From: Akkermansiaceae bacterium | GTDB taxonomy: Bacteria; Verrucomicrobiota; Verrucomicrobiia; Verrucomicrobiales; Akkermansiaceae | DNA length: 47,998 bases | Assembly (NCBI GenBank): GCA_947491475.1 | Contig: CANLKN010000017.1 | Location: forward strand, 1 to 47,998 | Direction of reading: 5' to 3' | Part shown: positions 37,754 to 46,043 of the stretch, in pieces | Numbering within the stretch: the stretch's first letter is position 1 | How the letters are laid out: the number at the start of each line of letters is the position of its first letter | Notes under the pieces: generated by a model | What the model saw: the letters and a program-made list of their open reading frames with translations, nothing else | The model's database searches: none | Told to the model about the DNA's origin: nothing | Position numbers and translations under genes: made by a program

Positions 37754-38974
37754 ATGAAACCCAAGCTGTTTTCCGCCGGACTTTTCGCCCTCGCCCTCGC
37801 CTCCTGCAAACAGGACAAGGAGATCAAGGTTTACCGCGTAGCCAAGGAAACGCCGGCTGCCAGTGCAGACCCCCATGCGGGCATGCCCGGTATGATGCCC
37901 GGCGGAGCGATGCCGGGGCCGGTCGATGGTGCCGATCCTCATGCCGGAGTTCCAGGCATGGGTGGCGGCAGTGCAGATCCCCATGCCGGCCTGACTGCGG
38001 AACAACTCGCTTCAGCGGGCGCGGCCATGCAGCAGTCCCAGGAGTTCACCGATAGCCCGCCCTCTCATTGGAAAAAGCTACCGCCCTCGGCCATGCTGTT
38101 GGGAAAATACCAGATCGAGGGCCCGGAGGGAGTCACGGTTGATGTGACCTTTTCCACCTTGCGCAGCGCGCCCGGCGGGCTGCTCGCCAACATCAACCGC
38201 TGGCGGGGCCAACTTGGCCAAGAGCCGTTTGCAGACGATGCCGCACTGAAGGGAAACACACGCATGGTGCCGTCAAGTTTCGGCGAGGCCGTCTTCATTG
38301 ATATTGAGGGCCTCATGGACAGTGCTGACCCGAAAAAGGACGGTCGCCTGATCGGTGCCATCGCCGAATCCGGTCCCAGCGCATGGTTCTTCAAGCTGCG
38401 CGGCAACGACGCCCTGGCCGCTGCGGAACGCGAGAATTTCATTCGCTGGGTGGAGTCCGTGAAACTAGCCGAGGTTTCCAACGCGCCGGTGCCCGCCGCT
38501 TCGCCGGCAGATGCCGCCACATCGCCAGTTTCACCCGCTGCCGCCCCGGCAGGTGACGGCTCCGTGACATGGCAACAGCCGGAGGGCTGGTCGGTGGTCA
38601 ATGGCAGCTCCGCCCGTTATGCGACGCTCGCAATCACTGATGCCGATGGTGCAAAAGGCGAACTTGCCGTCACCCATTTCCCCGGTGACGTCGGTGGCGA
38701 TCTGGCCAACGTCAACCGTTGGCGATCGCAAATCGGGCTTGAACCCATCGACGAGGCCGCGCTCGCAACCAGTGTGACTCAGGTGACTGCCGGGCCCAAG
38801 ACCATCCAAGTGATCGATGTGACCGGCCCGAAAAACCGTTGCGCCGCCGGTTGGGTGGCCCATGGCGGGGAAACCTGGTTCTTCAAGTTCACCGGTCCCG
38901 ATGCTCTGGTCGGCGCGCAGAAGGCAAAATTCACCGCGTTTCTTGAATCCATCCGTTTCACAAAGCCCGACTGA
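37754..38974 (+). CDS. Lipoprotein with ADPHAG repeats and a duplicated domain
   Basis: A 406-residue envelope lipoprotein with a lipobox signal (KLFSAGLFALALASCKQD). Residues 35-95 hold three ADPHAG motifs, each but the last followed by a Met/Gly/Pro-rich run (MPGMMPGGAMPGP). Two similar globular domains follow (about 100-245 and 270-400). Shared features are LLANINRWRGQLGQEPF / LANVNRWRSQIGLEPI and WFFKLRGNDALAAAERENF / WFFKFTGPDALVGAQKAKF. His- and Met-rich repeats are often metal-binding, and a copper or heme-handling role would fit its place directly ahead of resB. That role is inference. The stop overlaps the resB start by one base (TGATG), so the genes are translationally coupled. No characterised family is recognised. 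Confidence 0.72.
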   Translation: MKPKLFSAGLFALALASCKQDKEIKVYRVAKETPAASADPHAGMPGMMPGGAMPGPVDGADPHAGVPGMGGGSADPHAGLTAEQLASAGAAMQQSQEFTDSPPSHWKKLPPSAMLLGKYQIEGPEGVTVDVTFSTLRSAPGGLLANINRWRGQLGQEPFADDAALKGNTRMVPSSFGEAVFIDIEGLMDSADPKKDGRLIGAIAESGPSAWFFKLRGNDALAAAERENFIRWVESVKLAEVSNAPVPAASPADAATSPVSPAAAPAGDGSVTWQQPEGWSVVNGSSARYATLAITDADGAKGELAVTHFPGDVGGDLANVNRWRSQIGLEPIDEAALATSVTQVTAGPKTIQVIDVTGPKNRCAAGWVAHGGETWFFKFTGPDALVGAQKAKFTAFLESIRFTKPD

Positions 38975-40140
38975 TGAAATTACTCATGCGTTTTTTGCGT
39001 GCCTCGGCCTCGCTGAAGCTCACTATTTTCTGTCTCTCCGCCGCCCTCGTGCTGGTTTTCGCCGGCACCCTGGCGCAGGTGAAGATGGGCCTCTATCTGG
39101 TGCAGGAAGCCTATTTCCAAAGCTGGATCGTCTGGTGGACCGCTCCCTCCGGAAACTTCAGCATCCCGGCGTTTCCCGGTGGCCATCTGATCGGCGCGCT
39201 GCTGCTCATCAACCTGATTGCCTCGCTGATCACGCGTCACATCTGGAGTTGGAAAAAACTCGGCATCCAGTTGATCCATGTCGGCATCATCATCATGCTG
39301 GCCGGTGGATTGGCCACCGACCTGTTCTCGGTGCACAGTTTCATGCGCATCAAAGAGGGGGAAACCAAGAACTACTCCGAGGACAGTGTGCGCATGGAAC
39401 TCGCGTTGATCGATCACAGTGATCCGGAAGCGGAGCAAGTGACGGCAATTGCCGGAGAGCGGCTCGCCGATGGCGGCACGATCAAGCACGAGGCGCTGCC
39501 GTTCCGCATCGAAATCCGCGGCTTTTACCGGAACTCCGGCTTGCAGATGATTTCCGCGCAGGGTGGCGCGGCGGTCCCCGCATCCACCATGGGCACCGGA
39601 AAGCGCCTCGCGGTGAAATCCCTGCCACGCGCCACCCGCATGGATGAACGCGACGTGATGAGCGCCGTGATCGAGATCATTCCGGAGGGCGGCCAATCAC
39701 TTGGCACCTGGTTGGTCTCCGATTCGCTCGCCGCCGCGCAGGAAATTGAGATCGCCGGCAGCCGCTGGAGTGTCCAGATGCGGCCCGCCCGCTATTACAA
39801 TCCCTACAGCCTCGAGTTGCTGGATTTCACCCACGAAACATATCCCGGCACACAGATCCCGAAAAACTTCTCCAGCAAACTGAATCTCGTGGATGCGGAA
39901 AACAACGATTCGCGGCAGGTGCTCATCTACATGAACAACCCGCTGCGTCATCAGGGGGCCACTTACTACCAATCCGGATTCGAACCGGACAATAGCGGCA
40001 CCGTGCTGCAAGTCGTCCGCAACCCGGGCTATCAGGCACCCTACATCGCCTGCGTGATCGTCTCGCTGGGCCTGATCTATCAGTTTTCAATCCATCTCAT
40101 CGGCTTCGCCCGTCGCAGAAAAACCTCCACCGCTCCATGA
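38974..40140 (+). CDS. resB: ResB-like cytochrome c maturation protein (System II)
   Basis: A 388-residue membrane protein. ResB with CcsA carries heme across the membrane and attaches it to apocytochromes c. Membrane segments are seen at about 15-35 (LTIFCLSAALVLVFAGTLAQ), 70-88, 98-118 and near the C-terminus (YIACVIVSLGLIYQFSIHLI). A large periplasmic region lies between them, containing the ResB-like NNPLRHQGATYYQSGFEPDN. The start shares one base with the previous stop and the stop overlaps the ccsA start by four (ATGA). This puts the lipoprotein, resB and ccsA in one coupled unit placed next to the multiheme cytochromes that need it. Confidence 0.87.
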   Translation: MKLLMRFLRASASLKLTIFCLSAALVLVFAGTLAQVKMGLYLVQEAYFQSWIVWWTAPSGNFSIPAFPGGHLIGALLLINLIASLITRHIWSWKKLGIQLIHVGIIIMLAGGLATDLFSVHSFMRIKEGETKNYSEDSVRMELALIDHSDPEAEQVTAIAGERLADGGTIKHEALPFRIEIRGFYRNSGLQMISAQGGAAVPASTMGTGKRLAVKSLPRATRMDERDVMSAVIEIIPEGGQSLGTWLVSDSLAAAQEIEIAGSRWSVQMRPARYYNPYSLELLDFTHETYPGTQIPKNFSSKLNLVDAENNDSRQVLIYMNNPLRHQGATYYQSGFEPDNSGTVLQVVRNPGYQAPYIACVIVSLGLIYQFSIHLIGFARRRKTSTAP

Positions 40141-42029
40141 AACGTTTCGGCCCATATCTCGTCCTGCTCGTCTTCCTGCTGTGGCTTGCGTCTTCATGGC
40201 GTGCCCCGCGCGCCAAGCCCGGGGATTTCGACCTTGCCTCCTTTGATCGCATCCCGGTGCTGGTCGGCGGACGCATCAAGCCGCTCGACACCGTGGCCCG
40301 CAACTCGCTGCTCATTCTTAGCGGCAAGCAGTCGCTGCGCCTTGAGCAAGACGGCAAAAAAATCAAAATGCCGGCATCCCGTTGGTTGGCAGACGTTTTG
40401 TTCAACCCGGAAGTCGCCGATACTTATCCGGTTTTCGACATCGCCAACCCCGAAATGCTCGGCATGCTCGGCCTGCCGGACTCCGGCCGCCGCAAATGCT
40501 CCTATCAGGAGCTCAAGCCGCACATCGCCAAGATCGACGAAGAGGGCAAACTCGCCGGTGAGTTGCAGGCCACCCAGCGCACGCCCTTTCAGTCCGCCGC
40601 CTTCAACCTGCGCAACTCGCTGTTTCTCTATCAGCGCCTCAAGAGCAGCGTCCACCAGGAAGGCACCAAGGATTTCGCCAAGGAAATCAAGACCTATGCC
40701 GACGCCGTCGCCGCAGGTGTGGAAAAACTCCGCGAAAGCAACGAAGCGCTCGACAAGGATCGCTTGATGCTCCTGCGCGGCGCGGTCGCGCGCTACCAGG
40801 CCCAGTCTGAATTCGCCTACATGCTGATGATTGCCCCGCCCGCGGGTGGCGGCGAGGGCGACTGGCTCAGCACCGGCGACGCCTTGATGCGCGTCAAATC
40901 CGTGGCAACCGTGCCACCCTCGGTTTACGCCTTCGCCGAAATGGGCGACGCTTTCCGCGCCGGCGACACCGCGAAATTCCTGCTCGTCACCCGCGAATAT
41001 GCCGACTGGCTCAACACCGAGCACCCGGAGTGGGCCAGTCGCACCACATTCGAGCTCCGTTTCAACCACATCGAACCCTTCTACGGCAGCATGGTGCTCT
41101 ATGTCGCCGTGTTCCTGCTCGCCTGTTTTTCATGGCTTGTCATGCCGCAGGGCCTGCGCAAAACCGCATTTTTGCTGCTGCTGTTGGCTTTTGCCATCCA
41201 TACTTTCGGCATGTTCGCGCGGATGTATATTCAGGGCCGTCCGCCGGTCACCAACCTCTATTCCTCCGCCATCTTCGTCGGCTGGGGAGCGGTTTTGTTG
41301 GGAATCGTGCTCGAGCGCATGTTCAAAGATGGCATTGGCAGTGCCGCCTCGGGCGTGGTGGGCTTCACCACCTTGGTCATCGCCCACCATCTCGGCTCCA
41401 GCGGAGACACCCTGGAGATGATGCAAGCCGTGCTCGACAGCAATTTCTGGCTCGCCACCCACGTGGTGGTCATCACTCTCGGTTATTCGGCGATGTTCCT
41501 CGCCGGCATGCTCGGCATCGTCTATCTGCTGCTCGGTTTGTTCACGCCGCTGCTCACCCGCGATACCGCCAAGGCGCTCACCCGCATGGTCTATGGCATC
41601 ACCTGTTTCGCGCTGCTCTTTAACTTCGTCGGCACCGTGCTAGGCGGCATTTGGGCGGACCAATCATGGGGCCGCTTCTGGGGCTGGGATCCCAAGGAAA
41701 ACGGCGCGCTTCTGATCGTGCTGTGGTCCGCCCTCGTGCTCCACGCCCGCTGGGGCGGCTACATCCGCGAACGCGGCCTGATGGCCATGTCCATCGTCGG
41801 TAACGCCATCACCGCCTTCTCATGGTTCGGCGTCAACATGCTGGGCGTCGGCCTCCATTCCTACGGCTTCATGGACAAGGCCTTCCCCTGGCTCGTCGGC
41901 TTCGTGATTTCCCAGTTCCTGTTCGTCGCGCTTAGCCGGTTGCCCGCCAGGTTCTGGCGCAGCTTCCGCGGTGCCCAGCAGCGCGATCTCAATGCCGTGG
42001 GCTTTCAATCCGCCACTACGCAGTCGTGA
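40137..42029 (+). CDS. ccsA: CcsA cytochrome c synthase subunit (System II)
   Basis: A 630-residue polytopic membrane protein. The C-terminal half has the heme-handling tryptophan-rich (WWD) motif, DQSWGRFWGWDPKENGALLI, and the CcsA stretches GRPPVTNLYSSAIFVGWG, NFWLATHVVVITLGYSAMFL and FSWFGVNMLGVGLHSYGF with conserved histidines. The N-terminal ~320 residues are an extra, mostly periplasmic region that starts FDRIPVLVGGRIKPLDT, as in the long CcsA/CcsBA proteins of Bacteroidetes and Planctomycetes. It completes System II together with the upstream resB. The four-base ATGA overlap shows coupled translation. Confidence 0.92.
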   Translation: MKRFGPYLVLLVFLLWLASSWRAPRAKPGDFDLASFDRIPVLVGGRIKPLDTVARNSLLILSGKQSLRLEQDGKKIKMPASRWLADVLFNPEVADTYPVFDIANPEMLGMLGLPDSGRRKCSYQELKPHIAKIDEEGKLAGELQATQRTPFQSAAFNLRNSLFLYQRLKSSVHQEGTKDFAKEIKTYADAVAAGVEKLRESNEALDKDRLMLLRGAVARYQAQSEFAYMLMIAPPAGGGEGDWLSTGDALMRVKSVATVPPSVYAFAEMGDAFRAGDTAKFLLVTREYADWLNTEHPEWASRTTFELRFNHIEPFYGSMVLYVAVFLLACFSWLVMPQGLRKTAFLLLLLAFAIHTFGMFARMYIQGRPPVTNLYSSAIFVGWGAVLLGIVLERMFKDGIGSAASGVVGFTTLVIAHHLGSSGDTLEMMQAVLDSNFWLATHVVVITLGYSAMFLAGMLGIVYLLLGLFTPLLTRDTAKALTRMVYGITCFALLFNFVGTVLGGIWADQSWGRFWGWDPKENGALLIVLWSALVLHARWGGYIRERGLMAMSIVGNAITAFSWFGVNMLGVGLHSYGFMDKAFPWLVGFVISQFLFVALSRLPARFWRSFRGAQQRDLNAVGFQSATTQS

Positions 42030-42030
42030 T

Positions 42031-42044
42031 TTTCTGCGCAGAAA
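42031..42044. promoter_or_regulatory. 14-base perfect palindrome after ccsA
   Basis: TTTCTGCGCAGAAA is perfectly self-complementary and begins two bases after the ccsA stop, about 100 bases ahead of the antiporter gene. It could be an operator for the antiporter or a small hairpin. Confidence 0.35.
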
Positions 42045-42142
42045 TGCGTGGCATCCAAAATGATAGGATGGATTTGGATTCGTGAGTCGTGAGATGCATT
42101 TCCGCCTTGCTGTGAGGATCTGCGGCGAAAGACTAGGCGGCG

Positions 42143-43885
42143 ATGGCTGACGGTTGGATGTTGCTGGCAAGCGGAGTGGCGAATATTTCGCCTCTGTTTG
42201 CCTTGCTGACATTGGTGTTGGTGCTGGCGGTGCTGGTTTCTCTGGTTTTGGTCAGGTTCAAGCAGAGCCTGTTGGTAGGTTATCTGTTGTGCGGGGTGTT
42301 CATCGGCAATACCGGTTTGCTGGCGCTGGTCGGCACCGGGCGCGGAGATCCGGTGATTTACAATCTGGCGGAAATCGGCGTGGTGCTGCTGATGTTCACG
42401 CTGGGCATAGAGTTTTCGCTCGGCGAATTAAGGCACTTGTGGCGCACGGCGTTGATCGGTGGTAGTGTGCAGGTGGGCTTGACCGCCTTCATTGCGGGAC
42501 TTGCCGCATCATGGCTCGGCTTTCCGGTGGCGGATAGCATCGTGCTGGGCATTGCGGTGGCGCTGAGTTCCACGGCAGTGGCGATGAAGTCGTTCCAGGA
42601 TTTCGGTCAGCAAAACAATCCCGGAGCGCGGGCGAGTCTAGGTATCGCCTTGTTTCAGGACATTCTGGTGATCCTGGTGTTCCTCGTGATGCCCTCGCTT
42701 TATCGCGATGACGAGGGCGGATTGGTTTCAAACATCGCGCTGGCAGTGGGCAAGGGGATCGCGTTTCTGGCCGGTGCCTGGCTGCTTGGCCGCTATGGCA
42801 TCACGCCGCTGCTGCACGCGGTGGCGCGCACCCGAAGTCGCGAATTGTTCACACTCACGGTGATCGGCCTGTGCGCCGGCGTTGCAATCGCGGGCGGCGC
42901 GCTCGATCTCTCGCTTGCTTTGGGTGCCTTTGCCGCCGGTCTGGTGGTGAGTGAATCAATTTACAGTCACCGCATTCTATCTGATATCCTGCCCTTCAAG
43001 GATTTGTTTCTGGCGATCTTCTTTGTCTCGGTGGGGCTGTTGATCGATCTCAGCGTGGTGGCCGGCGAGTGGCAGCGGGTTCTGTTAGGCAGCGTGGCGA
43101 TTCTTTCGATCAAGGGGGTGATCGTGTTTGCCGTTTTAAAAGTCCTCCAGCTTCCTGGGCGCTCTGCTTTGCTGGCTGCCGGCAGTCTTGCCAGCACCGG
43201 GGAATTTTCGCTGGTTCTCATCGGCAAGGCGGGTGGTTACCGGCCGTTTGATCCGGCCACCGAGCAGATCCTGCTGGTGTGCACGGCGGTGACGATGGCC
43301 GCCGTGCCCTCGCTGATGCGCCTTTCCAGTCCCTTTGGAAAATGGCTTGAAAACAAGCGCCTGCTTGCCGCGCACCAGATGTTGCCCAAATCGCTCAATC
43401 CGGGAAAAGTAATCAAACAACTCGCCGATCACGCAATCATCTGCGGCTACGGACCGGTGGGCCGCGCGCTCAATGAGGCGCTGATCCGCTGCGGAGTGGA
43501 TACGCTGGTGCTGGAGTTGAACTCGGATACGGTGAGAGCCCTCAAGATCGCTGGGCAGCCGGTGCTTTTCGCGGATGCCACCCATCCCGAGGCGCTGGAT
43601 CTTGCCGGCATCCAGCGAGCGCGCCTGGTGGCTTTCACCTTTCCGGCAGTGGAAATGACATGTGCCGCCGTGCCCTTGGTGCGCGAGCGCAATCCCGCAA
43701 TCTATATCTTCGGCCGCGCCAAGTTCACCAAGGAAGTCAACCGCCTGCTTGAGCTGGGCGTCCAGGTGATTCACGACGAGCGGGAAAGCGCCGTGGCCAT
43801 GGTGCGCGCCGCCATTTCCTCGTATGAACGCCCTGACATTGATCCCGAGAAGGTCGTCCATGAGGCCATGGAGCAAGAAGGATAA
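42143..43885 (+). CDS. CPA2-family cation/proton antiporter with RCK domain (KefB/KefC/YbaL-like)
   Basis: A 580-residue inner-membrane transporter. The first ~390 residues are a 12-13 helix exchanger domain with family stretches (GYLLCGVFIGNTGLL, VVLLMFTLGIEFSLGELRHL, ALSSTAVAMKSFQDFGQQ, FLAIFFVSVGLLIDLSVV, STGEFSLVLIGKAGGY). From about residue 429 a cytoplasmic TrkA-N/RCK domain follows, with the nucleotide-binding HAIICGYGPVGRALNEALI and an acidic strand end (VLELNSD). Such proteins exchange K+ or Na+ for protons and are gated by NAD(H) or other ligands. It is preceded by AGGCGG, one of the few Shine-Dalgarno-like boxes in the window. The ion is not defined by the sequence. Confidence 0.9.
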   Translation: MADGWMLLASGVANISPLFALLTLVLVLAVLVSLVLVRFKQSLLVGYLLCGVFIGNTGLLALVGTGRGDPVIYNLAEIGVVLLMFTLGIEFSLGELRHLWRTALIGGSVQVGLTAFIAGLAASWLGFPVADSIVLGIAVALSSTAVAMKSFQDFGQQNNPGARASLGIALFQDILVILVFLVMPSLYRDDEGGLVSNIALAVGKGIAFLAGAWLLGRYGITPLLHAVARTRSRELFTLTVIGLCAGVAIAGGALDLSLALGAFAAGLVVSESIYSHRILSDILPFKDLFLAIFFVSVGLLIDLSVVAGEWQRVLLGSVAILSIKGVIVFAVLKVLQLPGRSALLAAGSLASTGEFSLVLIGKAGGYRPFDPATEQILLVCTAVTMAAVPSLMRLSSPFGKWLENKRLLAAHQMLPKSLNPGKVIKQLADHAIICGYGPVGRALNEALIRCGVDTLVLELNSDTVRALKIAGQPVLFADATHPEALDLAGIQRARLVAFTFPAVEMTCAAVPLVRERNPAIYIFGRAKFTKEVNRLLELGVQVIHDERESAVAMVRAAISSYERPDIDPEKVVHEAMEQEG

Positions 43886-43955
43886 AGTGACTTGGGCGAG
43901 GCTGAAATTAGCGCTTCCCGGTTGCATTTCCGCCGGGCTTTGACTTGCCTTAGCT

Positions 43956-44687
43956 ATGGAACAATCGACGGGAAACAACAAGCGGTTCACAGAGGAGCAG
44001 CGTGAGGAGGCGACCCGCCGCGTGTTGGCCGGCGAGAAGGCAGTCGATCTGGCGGTGGAGTATGGCTGCACGCGCGCCTACATTTCCCTGCTCAAGGCGC
44101 AGGCGCTCGATCCCGATCGGTTCAAGCGCAAATTTGAAGGCAGGCTGAAACTCAAACTCACCGATGAGGAGATCGCACGGCTGAAGCACCTCTTCGACAC
44201 CAGCACGCCGGAGGACAACGCCCTGATCCCCGCACGCGAGAGTTGGTCGCTTGATCATGGATTCCAGTTGGCGATGAAGTTGTTCCAAAAGAAGCCGAGC
44301 GTAAGGGCAATGAAGGAATGCATGGGTGAGCACATCAAAAGGCGACCGGATTTTGGCGATCCGAAACCGAAGCCGCCCAAGCCACACCACCTCAACCAGC
44401 TTGATCCGGAACTCGCGAAGGATCCGGATTTCGTAGCCTATTATCTTTCGCCGCAGGCCGAGCGCATCGCATTGCGTGAGTATGAATTCGCGCTCGCGGA
44501 GTGGGAGAAAAGACACCCGAATGGCGAGGAGGACGGGCCGTATCGCGAGCCCGGTGATGAGGACTGGCAGTATCCCGCGATGTCTCCGCAGCGGCAGTTC
44601 GCGCCAGGCCAAAGGGTGGGCAAACACGCCAAGAGCAAGGGCAAGCCATTCACACCGCCCAAGAAGCGCAGGAAAAAGCGGCGGTAA
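43956..44687 (+). CDS. Helix-turn-helix protein of unknown function
   Basis: A 243-residue soluble basic protein. The N-terminus (RFTEEQREEATRRVLAGEKA, VDLAVEYGCTRAYISLLKAQ) is a transposase-type (Tn/IS3 OrfA-like) helix-turn-helix. The middle (LTDEEIARLKHLFDTSTPED, ARESWSLDHGFQLAMKLFQK) resembles a second HTH of the recombinase type. The C-terminus is proline- and lysine-rich (KGKPFTPPKKRRKKRR). No DDE or other catalytic motif and no IS ends are seen nearby, so it may be a domesticated DNA-binding protein rather than a transposase. The start at 43956 is the first ATG. Confidence 0.68.
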   Translation: MEQSTGNNKRFTEEQREEATRRVLAGEKAVDLAVEYGCTRAYISLLKAQALDPDRFKRKFEGRLKLKLTDEEIARLKHLFDTSTPEDNALIPARESWSLDHGFQLAMKLFQKKPSVRAMKECMGEHIKRRPDFGDPKPKPPKPHHLNQLDPELAKDPDFVAYYLSPQAERIALREYEFALAEWEKRHPNGEEDGPYREPGDEDWQYPAMSPQRQFAPGQRVGKHAKSKGKPFTPPKKRRKKRR

Positions 44688-44772
44688 CCGTCCGCCACAA
44701 GCCACCCACTACTCCATTCTTGATCCAACATCCATGATCTCCTATCAATCCGCTGCCTACCTCAACCATAGC

Positions 44773-44800
44773 TTGGTTAAGCCAACCAGAGGTTGGATTT
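44773..44800 (+). promoter_or_regulatory. Two competing hairpins in the leader of the oxidoreductase gene
   Basis: TGGTT (44774-44778) can pair with AACCA (44784-44788). Alternatively CCAACC (44782-44787) can pair with GGTTGG (44791-44796), the latter followed by ATTTT. The two stems share bases, as in attenuators. It lies 32 bases ahead of the start at 44832. Confidence 0.35.
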
Positions 44801-44831
44801 TAGGGGCCGCCTCACACATTGCCATACTGCC

Positions 44832-46043
44832 ATGAATACTGCCTCCATTTCACGCCGACGATTCATTGAAGTGGCTGCTGCGGCCGCCGTTCTACAGCCA
44901 TTGGCAAGCCGCGGGGAGGATGGCCCTGCCAACAAACCCAAGATCAAGATCGGACTGATCGGCGCAGGCAGCCGCGGTAGCTGGATCGCCACTCTGTTCC
45001 AGCAACACTGCGGATACGAGTTTCACGCCATTGCGGATTATTTCCAACCCGTAGCCGATAAAGCCGGGGCGGCGCTCGGCGTGGACGAGGCGCGCTGCTT
45101 CTCCGGCTTGTCGGGATTCAGTAAGGTGATCGAAAGTGGGGTGGAGGCAGTGATTCTCGAAACACCGCCGTATTTCATGCCCGAACACGCCGCTGCCGCC
45201 GTCGCCGCCGGGCTGCATGTATACATGGCCAAGCCGGTGGCTGTGGATGTGCCCGGCTGCCTCACCATTGATGCCGCCGCGGCCGATGCGACCAAGAAAC
45301 AAAAGGTCTTCCTTGTGGACTATCAGATGCCCACCGATCCAATCAACAACGAGGTGGTCCGACGCATTCACGATGCGGGGTTCGGCCCCTTGCTGCAAGT
45401 CCAGTCACTCGGAATCTGCGACGGCTTCAGCGACCCGCCACGCGGCACCACCCTCGAGAGTCGCCTGCAGAACCTGATCTGGTGCAATGATATCGCAATG
45501 GGCGGTGACTACATCGGCAATTTCGACATCAACGCGATCGACGCCGCAATGTGGATCATCGGCGAACGACCGGTCTCCGCCAGCGGCAGCTCGCGGGTCG
45601 GTCGCCCCAATCCGCATGGGGATTCCCGCGATGTGTGCTCGGTGATCTATCGCTACGCCAACGGAGTGATCCACAACCACTATGGCCAAGCACTCTCCAA
45701 CAGCGCTCAGTGCACGATCCGGGTGCTCGCATACGGCCAAAGGAACAACGCACAGGTGGACTACCTGGGCGAGGCTTACCTGCACGGTGCCGGCGAGCTG
45801 AGATTCAAGGGGGGAAAGATCGAAAACCTCTACACAAACGGCGTGGTCCGCAACATCGCCACCTTCCACCAGAACGTCACCGGTGGAATTTTCACCAACG
45901 ACACCGTGCGGCGTTCCGTGGACGGCTGCCTCGCGTGCATTCTCGGTCGCGAGGCCGCCGCCCGTGGTACCGATCTGACCATGGAGCAACTGCTCAAGGA
46001 AAATCGCAAACTGGATCCCGATCTAACAGGACTAAAGGCATGA
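44832..46043 (+). CDS. Tat-exported Gfo/Idh/MocA-family oxidoreductase
   Basis: A 403-residue NAD(P)-dependent oxidoreductase with a twin-arginine signal (ISRRRFIEVAAAAAVLQPLA), so it probably folds with its cofactor before export. The Rossmann nucleotide motif is KIGLIGAGSRGSW; the family EKP position is AKPVAVDVPG (YMAKPV), a common variant. The C-terminal sheet domain contains NLIWCNDIAMGGDYIGNFDI and NAIDAAMWIIGERPVSASGS. This group is expanded in Verrucomicrobia and Planctomycetes and acts on sugars or inositol-like compounds. The downstream TIM-barrel gene overlaps by four bases (ATGA), so the two probably act on one sugar. The start at 44832 is set by the Tat signal. Confidence 0.88.
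   Translation: MNTASISRRRFIEVAAAAAVLQPLASRGEDGPANKPKIKIGLIGAGSRGSWIATLFQQHCGYEFHAIADYFQPVADKAGAALGVDEARCFSGLSGFSKVIESGVEAVILETPPYFMPEHAAAAVAAGLHVYMAKPVAVDVPGCLTIDAAAADATKKQKVFLVDYQMPTDPINNEVVRRIHDAGFGPLLQVQSLGICDGFSDPPRGTTLESRLQNLIWCNDIAMGGDYIGNFDINAIDAAMWIIGERPVSASGSSRVGRPNPHGDSRDVCSVIYRYANGVIHNHYGQALSNSAQCTIRVLAYGQRNNAQVDYLGEAYLHGAGELRFKGGKIENLYTNGVVRNIATFHQNVTGGIFTNDTVRRSVDGCLACILGREAAARGTDLTMEQLLKENRKLDPDLTGLKA

Noticed and set aside
43956-44687. Reading the HTH protein as an active transposase
   Set aside because: No DDE catalytic motif and no terminal inverted repeats nearby.
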